The translations under genes and the position numbers were made by a program. Below the pieces are notes generated by a model. It ran no database searches and was not told the origin of the DNA. It saw nothing but the letters and a program-made list of their open reading frames with translations. From positions 1,550,001-1,614,000 of the forward strand of contig JBCAQO010000003.1 of assembly GCA_039111635.1 (NCBI GenBank): 64,000 nt of DNA. Direction: 5' to 3'. Source of the DNA: Heterobasidion occidentale. Taxonomy: Eukaryota; Basidiomycota; Agaricomycetes; Russulales; Bondarzewiaceae. Each line of letters opens with the position of its first letter. The first letter of the stretch is position 1. Below, in pieces: positions 11,573-31,559 of the stretch.

Positions 11573-14500
11573 ATGTATCCCTCCTCACCTCCCTCTCCTA
11601 CTTGCTTCATGGTCATAGTCCCCACCCTTCTTCTTTCCCTCTCTTTCCTCAGGCCCGTCCTCGCAAACCCCATCCTTGCTCCATTTGACGACTGTTTTAT
11701 TGGCAACGCCACTCAGAAACTCAATGTATCCTCTGTCTACGCCCAGATAACCACAACCGAGTCGCTTGGGAAGCATTTGAACCTCACGGTCTTTGGGGAT
11801 TCGGGTCAGGAGATCGTAGGGTACCAGAACGGCAGTAGTGACTTGTGTATGACAGTCCATTCCTGTCTAATGTCCTTCGCTAAACCTGTAATTAGCAACT
11901 CTATTCTCCTCGACGGAGACGCTAACATTCAATGTCTGGAACCACAACTCTTATTTTTGCTCCACTTTGCGCCCCCCGTCGCCATTGCCGTCGCCGGACC
12001 AACTCACCAATACCTCATGTCCCATCCCAGCCGGTCCCTTCGCCTTTTCTGCTGCCATCCCGCTTGGTCGAAGTCGCGAGCTAGCCACTCTCCAGACGCG
12101 TTTCAGAGCAGTCGATCCATTCACGAATGAAATCCTTTGTATCGACATCGCTACCACGCCTCTCGATCCGGGCGCCATAGGCTCTGTCTACGGGCGTGCT
12201 GCGATCATTTTCTGGTTCACCGTGGCCCTTGCCATCGCATACTGGGTCGTCGTTGGTATCGCTAGGATAAGTACGGCTTGGGGCAGGCGGGCGGGTTGGT
12301 CAGGAAGAGGATTCTTGGCAGGGTTGGAGAATGCTGGCTTCATTGTTGCCAGCGCCATCAGCGGAGAGGGCCTGGCAAAGTCTCCCGCCTTGATCAGATA
12401 CGGTGAGTGTCGAAAGTTCTTGATTTCATCGCTGTATCATTGAATATGCATCTCTCCAGCGACTCCCTCCATGCGTGATATCTTTTTCCACACTCAGTGG
12501 TGTGCGGCGTTAGCTATGATCGCCGTTCAGTGGCCAAATTTCATCTGTAAGCCCCTGTTGTCCCGCCTCGTGTCAAGTTCGAAGTCTTAAATGGGTATAC
12601 CTAGACCCCTTGCTCTCACAAACGGCATGGGCGACCTTATCGTACAGTAAGGTTTCGATGCCCTCCATAGAGTCTCACTAACCCTCCGGCAGATATCACC
12701 TTGACCCAAGATGATTCCCAGCATCATTGGAATCCGGTTTCCGCGCCTTCGTTTCAGCCACCATCTGACTTTGCAGATCAAGTCAATGATCAGAACTCCC
12801 CTTTGTTCATCGATACCACCGTCCCGAACATTTTGTTTACACTGCCTAGCGATGCAAAGCCTGGTCTGTCCTCTTTTGCTTACGCGGTAGGCCTTCGCCC
12901 ACAAGACCTGTTTGGGGTTTGCATGATCTTATTTTTGGCCATCATCGGAGGCACTCTCTTCCTGAGTTTGTTCGTGTGGGCGATTGACAGCCTTGCTTCC
13001 CTGCTGCACAGGACGTTCAATCGGGACCGTCAAGGTGCCCCATTTGGCGCGCGGAGTCCTCGATACTCTTCGGCGAGCAAGGACATGTTGGACAACATTG
13101 GTTCGTCACAGGGCGTCGAGGAAGACCGATCTCTCAATTCACATTTTCTGCTCGTGCGACTTCCCGCTTTCCAACCTCATCCAGGAAATATTGGTGGAGG
13201 TTGCGCCCCGATTTCAGCTCGTTTCATTTCAGCATCCTCCATGGAAATCTGGTCCGCGTCCTGATGCTGTTCCATCTGCCTGTCACGATATTCTCTTGCT
13301 ATCAGATGGTCCTAGGACGCTCGACTGCGTCTTTGGCGTCCATCGTTCTGGCTGCGGTATCATTTGCCGCCTTTTCGGTCCTGTTACCGTTCCTCCTTAT
13401 CGCGCGCCTCTCCATGACGCCCACTAGCAAGCTTTACGATGAAACATGGACCCTTCTGTCTCTCGGGCCCCTGTACAATCATTATCGGCACGGCTCGCAG
13501 CTCTTCGCGTGTCTGTTCTTTGCGACCAGTCTGGCATTCGGCGTCACCATCGGATGCGGGCAAAAAAGCGGGACTGCACAAGCGATCATCATCTTGGTTG
13601 TCGAAGTGATATCTGCGCTGGTCACTAGTGTCTGGCTGCCTTGGGGTCACGGAGCGAGCATGGGTCTCATCAGTTTTCTGTTTTGCGTCGCTCGGATTGT
13701 CATTGCGGTGCTGCTGGTCATTTTGACGCCAACTGTCAGTCTCTCATGATCCCTATACCCGCGTAACGCTGACTGTCGAATTGTGATAGGTTTCGATTGG
13801 GAACGAAGCCGGCCAATGGGTCGCATATGTCATCCTGACCATCCTCGCCTTGGTTTATTTGGCGTTTGTCCTCATGCTCGTGTGCAAATTGATCGAGGCA
13901 CTTGTGCGCATATTCGGCGGCGTTGGGTTCGACCGAAGTCGACATGCTGTTGACGCTGGCCTCCTCGGCGCCTGCAGCCTCGCTGGATGCTGTGGCTCTC
14001 GCAAGCACCGCACTCATCGTCATCGCTACAAGTCGTCCGATCTGCCGCAGAGCGTGTCGCAGGCGACGTTTGCCAACTCGGGGACTCGTAAAGACGCTAC
14101 CCCACTCCTTCAGGACCGCCGTCCGTACTACGCCCGGAGCACGCTCTTCGGCCATACCGGGAGGAGAGCGACGACGAAAACGGATACATCATGGGCGCGT
14201 GGCAACCTTTCCCTCGTCCAGGCTACAGCGCAGTCAACGACCAGGTCTCAACTCCTCCATTGGAGCCCCCAAAGTCCGGATTTTCACGTGTCGGAGGCGG
14301 ACGCGCGCATTATGATTCGCCGTATGCCATCGCCTCTGGATCGACCCAGACGTTCCCGTCCGTCGAACGCAACTCGACCCCACAACGTAACTCTGTGGAC
14401 TCGACGCAGTTCACGCCCCTGAGGAACACCGCGGAGAGGTCCTACAGCACGCTCCCCCCAGGCGCCATGGCCCCCCACGTTCGGAAGAAGTCGCAGTCTG

Positions 14501-14916
14501 CCGTCATCGAAAACACCCCCGTCCTTGCCGGCACGTCATCCTCGCGGGCCCAAGACGTCGAGAGACCTGCGCGCCGCCAATCCATTCACCCCGAAGTCGT
14601 TAGTCCCCTCACGGACGACGATGTTTCCGAATACACGCAGCCGAAGAAGAAGCACTGGTTCCAGCGGCGCAAGCCGCGGCGTCACAGTGACGGGGATAGC
14701 ACGCGGCCGTCCAGAGAGGGTATCGCGCCTGCCCCAGAAGGCGGAGGCACCTCGTTCGTGGTCGTTCGGAACCGCCGAGTATCGCAGCCCATGGCTTCTA
14801 GTTCTCGGAATGCTGCCGACGCTAGCGAGATGGAGCCCGGGGCGGGTGCGTCCGAGCCGGCGGGGCCGCAGAAGTCTTTTGTAGTGATTAGAGGAAAGGA
14901 CACTCAAGGTGCATGA
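11573..14916 (+). CDS. TRP-like multi-pass membrane protein (basidiomycete family)
   Basis: Exons are 11573-11846, 11896-12402, 12460-12546, 12605-12646, 12693-13734 and 13790-14916; all introns are 46-58 nt GT-AG. The product is about 1026 residues. It has a signal peptide, an N-glycosylatable Cys-containing luminal domain, about nine transmembrane helices and a long Ser/Pro-rich cytosolic tail. This resembles fungal TRP/Flc-like channel proteins and a basidiomycete family often labelled 'proteophosphoglycan'; ion-channel function is inference. Two frame breaks are visible. At 13186-13188 (AAA) the frame shifts just before a YWWRLRPDF segment. At 14100-14103 (CCCC) it shifts just before PSVLRPE. 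Each is mended by one extra base in the run, and with both the coding length is 3081 nt, a multiple of three. Neither break can be explained by an intron with acceptable splice sites. Confidence 0.75.
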
Positions 14917-15222
14917 TGTTTCTCGCCCGGTACTCATCTTTTACTATTAGTTACTCCATATGCACGCTTTCGTTTCGTTGTGGATCGGAACTATCTTCTC
15001 GTTCATGTCGGTCTGTCCTGGTTCTCCGCTTCGCCATCGAGCTAGAAGCTCTTCCTCTTTTCTCTCGTGACATCGTTTTCTGCGTCTTCCTCCCCTGGCT
15101 TCCGCCTTTCATTTTGAATGAGCACGGACACTCGCGAACACTGTTATCCCAAACGCTCCGCACAAGTCAAACGATAGTAACACATTTGTATTCATACAAC
15201 TAATCTATGTCAGTGTCAGTCC

Positions 15223-17864
15223 TCAGTCCGCGTCCCGGTCCATGTCCGATGGCCCACCGACCCAAAAAATCCGCCAGTCGTCGCCTCCCCTGTCCTGCCA
15301 CCCGTAAACCCCCTCTTCCGCACGCATCCGCGCCATGAGTTCCTCCGTGTCCAAGCTGTCGAACGACGCCGTGGACGCCGCGCTGCGCATGGAGTAAGAG
15401 CGGCTCAGCGGCGCGTCGTACGGCCGGTGCCAGTGCCCGCCGCCGCACAGGAAGCCCGTGTCGCCGCCGAACGCGGTCTGGCAGCGCACGGGCTCCTCCG
15501 CGCGGCCCTTCTGCTTCCCATCGGCGGCGAGGAACGCGAGCGAGATCTCCTGCGCCTCGAGCCCGTCCTCGCCGAACGCGACGAGCTGCAGGTACGGCCG
15601 CGCGCCGGGCGCGCGCGCGCGCACGACGCGCGGGGCGACGTGCGTCGGGTGCGACTGCCACGTGAGCACGAGCAGCGGCGCCTGCGCGGCGACGTGCGCG
15701 GGGAGCGGGGACGGGACGATGTGCGACTGCTTGCCGCGCGTGAGGATGTACACCGTCTGGGAGAGCTCGCGGCGGCCCGCGCCGAGGGGGAGGTCGCACT
15801 TGGCGGGCGGCGCCCAGAGGCCCTTGCTCTCCTTCGTGAACCCGAACCCGTCGTACGACGCGCGCGAGCGGCGGTTCGAGAGCGAGCCGGACGCGGCGAC
15901 GGGCGAGAGCGTGTCGCGCGAGAAGTGGCCGTCGTCGTGCAGGTCGACCTCGCCGACGGCGGAGTCGGCGAGGCGGATAAGGCCGGCCTTTTTGTCGAAG
16001 ACGACGAAGAGGGAGAGGTGGTTACCGTGCACGACGTTCTTGACCATCATGGAGGCGTGGCGCTGCTGCTGCGACTGGTGCGCCGACGTCAGCCGGACCT
16101 GGCTGCCGAAGTTCGACGACGACGACGAGCGCCGCGAGGACGAGGGCGTGGCGTCCGACGGGCTCCGCGACATGGTGTCTTGCACGTTCTGTTGAACAAA
16201 CGTGATGCTTCGCGGTAAGCTCGGCGTGTAGAAATCCTGTGCGCCGACGATCAGCACGTCGCGGGCGTGTGCGCGATTGTTCCACCGACCTTGACAAACC
16301 GGAACGCCCGCTGGCCCTTCGGCGACTCGTACAGCAGGATATTGGACTTTGTGGACACTGCCAGCAGCGCGGCGCCCCGGAAATGCTGGCTGTCGCGCCA
16401 GAGATCGTACGACAAGACGGACGTGTTCTGGAGCCGGGAGCCTGCTGAAGCGAGAGGCACGAAGTCTGTCGCCCAACGTAAAGGAAGGTCTTGGACGTCT
16501 TCCCAGGAATCGCTCGAGCCGTTGCGTTCTGGAGGTAGAGGAAGTTTTTTGTCGACGTTGTGGGCGGACGTGGAACTGCCGGCAGAAGGCATCATGTTGT
16601 GGTAGGAGGTGCCCGGTTCCGGGTGCTGTTGCGGATCGATCATGAGAGACTTGAGGCCCTTGGCGAGGCTGGCACGCGACTTGTGCTGCTTTGCAGGCGT
16701 CTGTTGGGGATGCCAGTTCGAGGGCCGCCGCAGGTCCACGGTACGGGCACCCTGTGCACCCTGTTGCAGAAGCGCAGAAGAGAGCGGGAAGTTTACGGAT
16801 GTGCGTTCGGGTCAGGGAAGAACGCGACAGACCTTCTCTGACATGGCCCATTTGGCGAGACTGATCAGGCTGGAGAGGTTGTACATTCGAAGCGTCCGTG
16901 GGGGTTCTTGGTCCTTGGGACTGTCGACCTCGGGTCCAACTAAGGCTAGGACGACGCCCTGCGGGGTGCCTTCTCCCGTGTCCTCGACCTCGAGCAAGGA
17001 CATCTGGTATACGCTGTAGTAGTGGCACGCGGATCAGGACGCGTTCTCCGTGTGCAAAGACGTTCGATTGGCTCACCCTTCACCTTCCCATATGAGATAG
17101 GCCTGTGCCTCGCCAGGCCCCTTCTGCTGGAGTCCGTAATCGGTCCACTCTCGTGGAAACATGTCGAGCACGGAGAGTCCCTTGTCGTGTCCGATCAGTA
17201 GTAGCTTGTCGCCGAGCAGCGGGAGGAGGGTGCGTATCGGCGCGGGGGTGTGCGAGAGGAAGCGAGAGCCGAATTGGTTGAGGCTGAGGTGGGTCGGGGA
17301 GAGGGACTCGGCTACGAGCGGCTGGGCGTCGTCCGAGAGGTATTCATCGGGATATAGAGGAGGACTGGGCAGTGGCTCGAACGCGGTGTGGAGGGTGAGA
17401 GGGGGATGAGACGCGGAGGGCGTAGAGGTCGGTGGCTCGTTGAGAAAGATGGGAGGCGGCGGCTGGGCGGCGGGAGGTGGATCTGACTGGCAGCATGGAG
17501 GGGAGGTGAGCAGGGGTGCACGGCAAGGATGGGAGGAACGGTCAGGACTCACGCCGTCGCCCCATCCGCGCCGCTGCCTGCGACGGAATTCGTCCGGGGT
17601 GACATCCGCGTACCTCTCGGCGGCTCTGTGCAGAAAACGATCAGACCCGCGCCGGGCAAGGGGGCGAGGGTACCTGACGGACCTCTTCTCTATCCAGCCC
17701 CTCCAGCGACCGAATCTGCAGAACAGGCCCCAGGTCAGTCTCGGAAGAGCGGTGGCATGGAGCGGTGATCACGACCTTGAGTTTGGGCCGTGCTTCTCTG
17801 CGAGGTCGTCGTACGTGGGCAGGGCGTCGCCGCCGTCAGCGTCTTGTTCTGGATGGTCGGACAT
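15223..17864 (-). CDS. CNH/beta-propeller-like conserved fungal protein
   Basis: Seven exons on the reverse strand: 17776-17864, 17683-17715, 17553-17625, 17077-17486, 16833-17013, 16290-16760 and 15223-16236. Together they give 756 residues with every phase consistent. Residues 1-65 contain a conserved fungal block with GPNSRFGRWRGW and an Arg-rich stretch ending RRGWGDG. A proline-rich linker follows. From about residue 155 there are repeated beta-strand-like segments (for example DKLLLIGHDKGLSVLD and LLAVSTKSNILLYE) that look like blades of a WD40 or citron-homology propeller. The C-terminus ends in a Trp/Asp-rich motif. I recognise the family as conserved in basidiomycetes but know no function. 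The first two introns are 60 and 57 nt and exon 2 is only 33 nt, so automated models may miss the N-terminus. Confidence 0.72.
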
Positions 17865-18137
17865 GGGGATGGTGGTGGTTTGGATGGGACGTTCGGTGAG
17901 AGATGTTGGCGAGACGACCACGTGAAGGTGTTGAGCTCCCAAGGCCAAAGCAGGTCAAAGCCTTGCATGTCCACACCGCCAACGGTCTCACGCTTCCACC
18001 CAAATATCAAATCCATAACCGTTAACACATCGCAAACAATACGGTCAGTCCAGTCCTATCCAATAATACACTACAATAGCAACACTATCGCAACCGTGGC
18101 GCACTCAACGCCGCGGCCACACCGTCTGCGGCCTGCC

Positions 18138-19142
18138 TCACGAGAACGCCAGCCCCGTAAACGTCGCCACGGCGCCGACCACAGCGCCTCCCGCGACGGC
18201 GTTGATGGCCCTCATCCCTCCGCCCTGCTGCTTCACGTCCTGCCCGAGCGTCGCGAACAGCTTCTCCACCACCGCGTCGTCTTTCGCGATGATCATCAGG
18301 CCGTCGGCCTCGTCTGACCCCCTCGGCTCGACGACCCGCGTATGGAAGCCCAGCTTCGCCGCGGAACGCGCGATGACGGCCGCGTCGGCCATGGGCACCT
18401 GGTACACCATCACTGGCGGCGCCTTTGCGATGTCCGCGAGGCCATCGAGGAACGCGTTGCGCTCGTCCATGCTCATCGAGCGGATGAGCGTGCGCGAGCC
18501 GCTCTCGCTAGGAACGGCACTGGGGACGGGAAGGGCATCGTGCTCGCCGACGTCGGATTTCGGCGCGCCCGCCGGGAAACAAGGATCCGTCGGGCTAGGG
18601 GACGAGTCGGTGGGGATCATGCTAGGCGTCGGCGTCTTCAGCGTCCCGGGCATCAGCCTCTGCGCGGCCTTCCTGCGCTGGGCTTTCGTGGGGGACGCGA
18701 CGTCCTCCCGCCACTTCTGAAGACCGTCCTCGCCGACGTGATCCTCTGTGTCTGTGAGATCGTCCATGATGCCCGGCTGGAGGAGCCTGCTGACGATCGC
18801 GCTTGAGTTCGTGGAGAGGGAAGCGAGACTGAGACCCACGGGCCTCGTAGGGAGCCGGCTCGGCCCCGGTCTCGCTGTGGCCCAGGCATCGTGAGGCTCG
18901 TCGATGTTGAGCATGGTGCCGAGGGCGTGAGAGAGGTCGGGGCCCGGGCTGGGGGTGGCGGTCGCCGCTGTTGAGGATTCAGAATCGGCGAAGGGACAGC
19001 CCTGGCGAGGGTGGCCCGCTCGTGGGCGACGGCATTTCGTGCAGTGAGGGACTCTGCGGGGGCTGTTTCTGGGGGACGCGGTTGAACGCGGTTTAGCGGT
19101 CACGGGGGAGGTGAGGGCGGAGGAACGGAGCTCCGGAGGCAT
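18138..19142 (-). CDS. Conserved basidiomycete protein, short Cys motif and C-terminal hydrophobic tail
   Basis: A single-exon gene of 334 residues starting MPPELRSSALTS. The longer ORF upstream of this ATG is low-complexity and less credible. Near residues 33-47 is a CTKCRRPRAGHPRQGC motif, a compact Cys pattern that could bind a metal. The middle is Ser/Pro/Thr-rich. A folded-looking region follows from about residue 215 (MDERNAFLDGLADIAKAPPV). The last about 20 residues form a Gly/Ala/Val-rich hydrophobic stretch (AVAGGAVVGAVATFTGLAF), which would suit a tail anchor. Reverse strand, same direction as the preceding propeller gene; its promoter faces NOP14, whose ATG is 222 bp away. Function unknown. 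Confidence 0.7.
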   Translation of the reverse strand: MPPELRSSALTSPVTAKPRSTASPRNSPRRVPHCTKCRRPRAGHPRQGCPFADSESSTAATATPSPGPDLSHALGTMLNIDEPHDAWATARPGPSRLPTRPVGLSLASLSTNSSAIVSRLLQPGIMDDLTDTEDHVGEDGLQKWREDVASPTKAQRRKAAQRLMPGTLKTPTPSMIPTDSSPSPTDPCFPAGAPKSDVGEHDALPVPSAVPSESGSRTLIRSMSMDERNAFLDGLADIAKAPPVMVYQVPMADAAVIARSAAKLGFHTRVVEPRGSDEADGLMIIAKDDAVVEKLFATLGQDVKQQGGGMRAINAVAGGAVVGAVATFTGLAFS

Positions 19143-19364
19143 GTGAGACGATGTGGAGAGGCCAGCGGCGATGGTGGAGGCGATGGCTAACGTTGAATGG
19201 TTAGGACGGAGAGGAGGGAAAGGTTGAGGAACTGTTGAGGACCGCAGCGAGCGAGCGAGCCAAAGCTGTCTTTGAGCAGTTGACTGTACTGTATATGGGT
19301 CACGTGTACATTGCCTTCCTGAGCTTAGACTCGCTCGCAGGGCTTTGCACTCCACGTCCGAACC

Positions 19365-22300
19365 ATGCCCAAGGGCTCCCAACTCACGCAGCTCAAGTCT
19401 GCCCTCTCCCAGGCAGGCCTCACGAAGCAGCAGCAGCAGCAGTCCGGAAGAAGCGCAAGCGCGCACAGTCGGAGGAAAAGGACAGGGAAAAGCGCGCCGC
19501 GAAGCTCCAGGACATCCAGCAAAAATTCAACCCGTTCGACGTCAAGGTCACCAAGCTCAAGCACGACGTCGGCGGGCGCAAGCTCAAGGGCGTCGTCGGA
19601 AAGCCTGCGCAGAGCAAGCAGGCGGGCATCGACCAGGTTCGTCCGTTCCGCCCGCTCTCTCTGCAGCGCGCGATCGACTGAACCCGTGCGCGCGCACAGC
19701 GGAAAAAAACTCTGCTCAAGGAGTTCGAGGAGAAAGATAGGGTGGGCGGGATTGTGGACAGGCGGTTTGGAGAGAATGATCCGACGATGACGCCCGAGGA
19801 GCGCATGCTCGAGCGCTTCACGCGCGAGAGGCAGCGCACGTCCAGGGGCGTCGCGTTCAACCTCGAGGACGACGCCGAGCTCACGCATTACGGGCAGAGC
19901 CTCTCAAAGCTCGATGATTTCGACAATGTGAGACTTAACCTCGACGACGAGGAAGAGGATGAAAGAGGTGCGTTTTTCAGTCGCGCCGTGCTCGTTCCCT
20001 TGTCGTATTCATGTCGCCGCTTAGGTCACATCGACAGTGAGACGGTGAAGAGAGCGCATTTCGGCGGGTTCGATGACGAGGAGGACGAAGGCGACGAAGA
20101 CGAGGCAAGAGCTCATCACGGGTCCCGGTGAAACGCACGCTCACGACTCTCTTTGCAGCCCGCGCGCAAGAAATCAAAAGCCGAGGTCATGGCGGAGGTC
20201 ATGGCCAAAAGCAAAGAACACAAGGTACGTGCACCGCGTCTCTATCAGGACTAGCTACCGATCGCGCGCGCGCACGCCAGCTCCAACGCCAAATGGACCG
20301 AGAGAAGGACGACAACCTCCGCCACGAGCTCGATCTGGAGCTCGACTCCATCCGTTCCCTCCTCGCCGCGCCCGATCCCTTGTCGGCGTCGCTCGCGAAA
20401 GCGGACGCTGGGCCCCTCGCCGCGCCCAAGACGGGCGCCGACCGGGCGTACGACCAGTTCGTGCGCGAGTTTGCGTTCGACAAGCGCGCAAGGCCGAAGG
20501 ACCGTACGAAGATGGAGGAGGAGCTGGCTCTGGAGGAGAAGGAGGCGCTGGAGAAGGCTGAGCGGAGGCGCATTCGGCGGATGAATGGGGAGGAGGAGGG
20601 GAGCGACGAGGAGGCCCGGGTCTCGGGAAGCGGAAAAGGAGGGGAGGCGGGAAGTCTGCGGACGAGTGGAAGATGATTTTTATGATGAGGATAAAGATTG
20701 GGGTGCATTGGGGGCTGGTTTAGAGGGCGTGAATGGCGGTGGTGAGGATGAGGACGAGGATGAGGAGGATGAGGAGGAGGACGAGGATGAGGAGGAACAA
20801 GACGAAGGCGAGGACGAGGACGAAGACTCAGAGACCGGAGGTGGTGGCGAGGATAGTGAAGTAGACGTGGAGGAGGCAGAAGGGTCCGAAAAGAGGACCG
20901 ACGACCTTGTATCGTCAAAAAAACGTCCCACACCAAAAGTAAAGGTAAAGGAGCTACCGTTCACTTTCCCTTGTCCGGCAACGCACGAAGAGCTCCTCGA
21001 CGTCGTTGAGGGCTTCGAGGACAAGGACATCCCCACCATCGTTCAGCGCATACGGACACTGCACCATCCAAGCCTTGGCGAAGACAACAAGTTCAAACTT
21101 CAGGTATGTCTCTTCTACCCAGCAGGCATCGCAGGGCTCACGGATTGGCTCGTAGGCATTGGCAGGCGTTCTGATCGACTACGTCCTCTACATCACGGCG
21201 CCGCCGACCCCTCGCTTTACCCTCCTTACATCTCTCCTACCCCATCTCTTCGCGCTCACAAAATCATACCCTATACAATCGGCAGAGTGCTTCCTGGCGA
21301 AGCTCTCTCTGATGCAGAAAAACCTCAAACGAGGGCTCTCTCGCGGCGCAACCGAACCCGACGCGAGGACGTGGCCGGGTATCCCAGAGCTGGTCTTGCT
21401 CCGCATCATAGGGTCCGTGTGGTCGTCTAGCGATATGAACCACCACGTCGTGTCGCCCGCCCGACTGCTCATGGGCTCGTATCTCGGCCTGTGCCGCGTA
21501 CGATCGTTGCAGGACATCGCGAGCGGCCTCTTCTTGTGCACGCTGTTCTTACAGTACGAAGAGCTGTCGAAGCGGTTCGTCCCGGAGGCGCTCAACTTCA
21601 CCGTAAACGCCGTGCTGCACCTCGCCCCGCACGGGTTCAAAGACGTGACGAAATTGCCCGGGTCGTTCCCCTCTCCGGACTTCGGGTCGCAGCGCTGTAA
21701 ATCTCTGTCTGTGGACGCCAAGCAGGCAAAGAAGCTGTCGCCCGGCTCGCCTGATCTGTCGAAGATCCTTGGAGCAGAGGCAGGACGAGCAGACCAAGGT
21801 GGACCTGTTGGGTCTCTCGATCGAGCTTCTGAGTCGGTTTGCGGACATGTACAAGGGCCTAGACGCGTTCATCGAGTTGTATCAGCCGGTCCTCAGCATC
21901 CTAGAGGGCGTCAAGCGAGATAAACTATCTGATGAACTCCAGGTACGCCCTACGGGAATCATGCAACGCCATTTTCTTCTCTGACTGTTCTTTTCTTTCG
22001 TGCAGACCCGTTTGTCGACAACCACAGACGCTCTGACCCGGCTCCTCAAATTCTCGCGCCAGGCCCGTCGCCCGCTGCTCCTGCAAGCTCACAAGCGCAT
22101 CCCGATCCCCTCGTACATCCCAAAATTCGAATCCTCGTCGTCGTCGTACCTGCGCGCGCAGGACCCGGACCACGAGCGGAACGAGGCGTCGAAGCTGCGG
22201 AAGCAGTACAAGGAGGAGCGCAAGGGCGCGATCCGCGAGCTGCGCAAGGACGCGCGGTTCCTCGCGGGCGTGGAGCAGAAGAAGCAGCAGGAGAAGGACA

Positions 22301-22419
22301 AGGCGTATTCGTTGCGCATGAAGCACGTGTTTGGGTCTATCGAGGGCGAGCGGGCGGAGGAGAAGGCGCAGGAGAGGGAGAAGGCGAGGGACAAGAGGAG
22401 GGCGGGGAAGAAAAAGTGA
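19365..22419 (+). CDS. NOP14: Nucleolar protein NOP14 (U3 snoRNP / small-subunit processome)
   Basis: NOP14 acts in the nucleolus in 18S rRNA maturation and 40S assembly. Exons: 19365-19636, 19700-19967, 20025-20104, 20159-20224, 20281-21103, 21156-21942, 22006-22419. Family marks are KLKHDVGGRKLKG, GGIVDRRFGENDPTM, ERMLERFTRERQ, HYGQSLSKLDDFD, an acidic tract and KKSKAEVMAEVMAKSKEHK. Intron 3 (20105-20158) has a GC donor. Four frame breaks occur. Bases appear lost at 19448 (AA), 20613 (GG) and 20666 (G), and one gained at 21767 (CC). The net correction of +2 gives 2712 nt, 903 residues, a multiple of three. The breaks fall next to strongly conserved blocks, so introns cannot explain them. 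Because NOP14 is essential in yeast, consensus errors are likelier than a pseudogene. It lies in tandem with ATR, 260 bp apart. Confidence 0.9.
20105..20158 (+). other. GC-AG intron in NOP14
   Basis: The exon ends GACGAG and the intron begins GCAAGA, the usual context of GC donors, ending TTTGCAG after 54 nt. Splicing here joins the acidic segment to PARKKSKAEVM in frame. The only GT alternative nearby (from about 20128) gives a very short intron and the wrong frame. Confidence 0.8.
20737..20840 (+). repeat. GAGGAY codon repeat (Asp/Glu tract of NOP14)
   Basis: A purine-rich run of GAG/GAC/GAT codons encodes an Asp/Glu-rich tract, typical of the central acidic region of NOP14 proteins. Confidence 0.7.
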
Positions 22420-22679
22420 GGAGCTTGGTGTTCAGCGCTTGGTACCTACTGTTGTTCAGTTTTTGGTTGAATCATGCACTCCTGGATGGCGGCGGATTTG
22501 TGTTACAGATTTTGGGTGTCTTATGACCGTCGAGAAACCTGTTATTTGTACTTGTGGACGCGACGCGACGCGTTCCTCGCAGTCATTTCGGCGGGCCAGA
22601 GCACATACCTTGACCGCGCTTGCGCAAAGATACAAATGCCACATTCACCTCCCTCATTCTCCTGTGTAATCTCAACCAC

Positions 22680-31452
<8,773 letters not shown>

Positions 31453-31559
31453 GGAAGGATGGAGCTACTGACGGACTCGGACCCTGTCTTGTTGTATTTG
31501 CTACGACGACGTGTAACCCTACTGTACATCTGTGCGATATCTACTCCGTTGTTCGGAAC

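Noticed and set aside
14088..14113. A 26-nt GTAAAG...TTCAG intron in the TRP-like gene
   Set aside because: It would restore the frame but is far below the 45-nt minimum seen elsewhere in the window; a missing C in a CCCC run explains it more simply.
15427..16218. 263-codon + strand ORF rich in Arg/Ala/Glu
   Set aside because: Antisense shadow of the propeller gene in GC-rich sequence; no family match.
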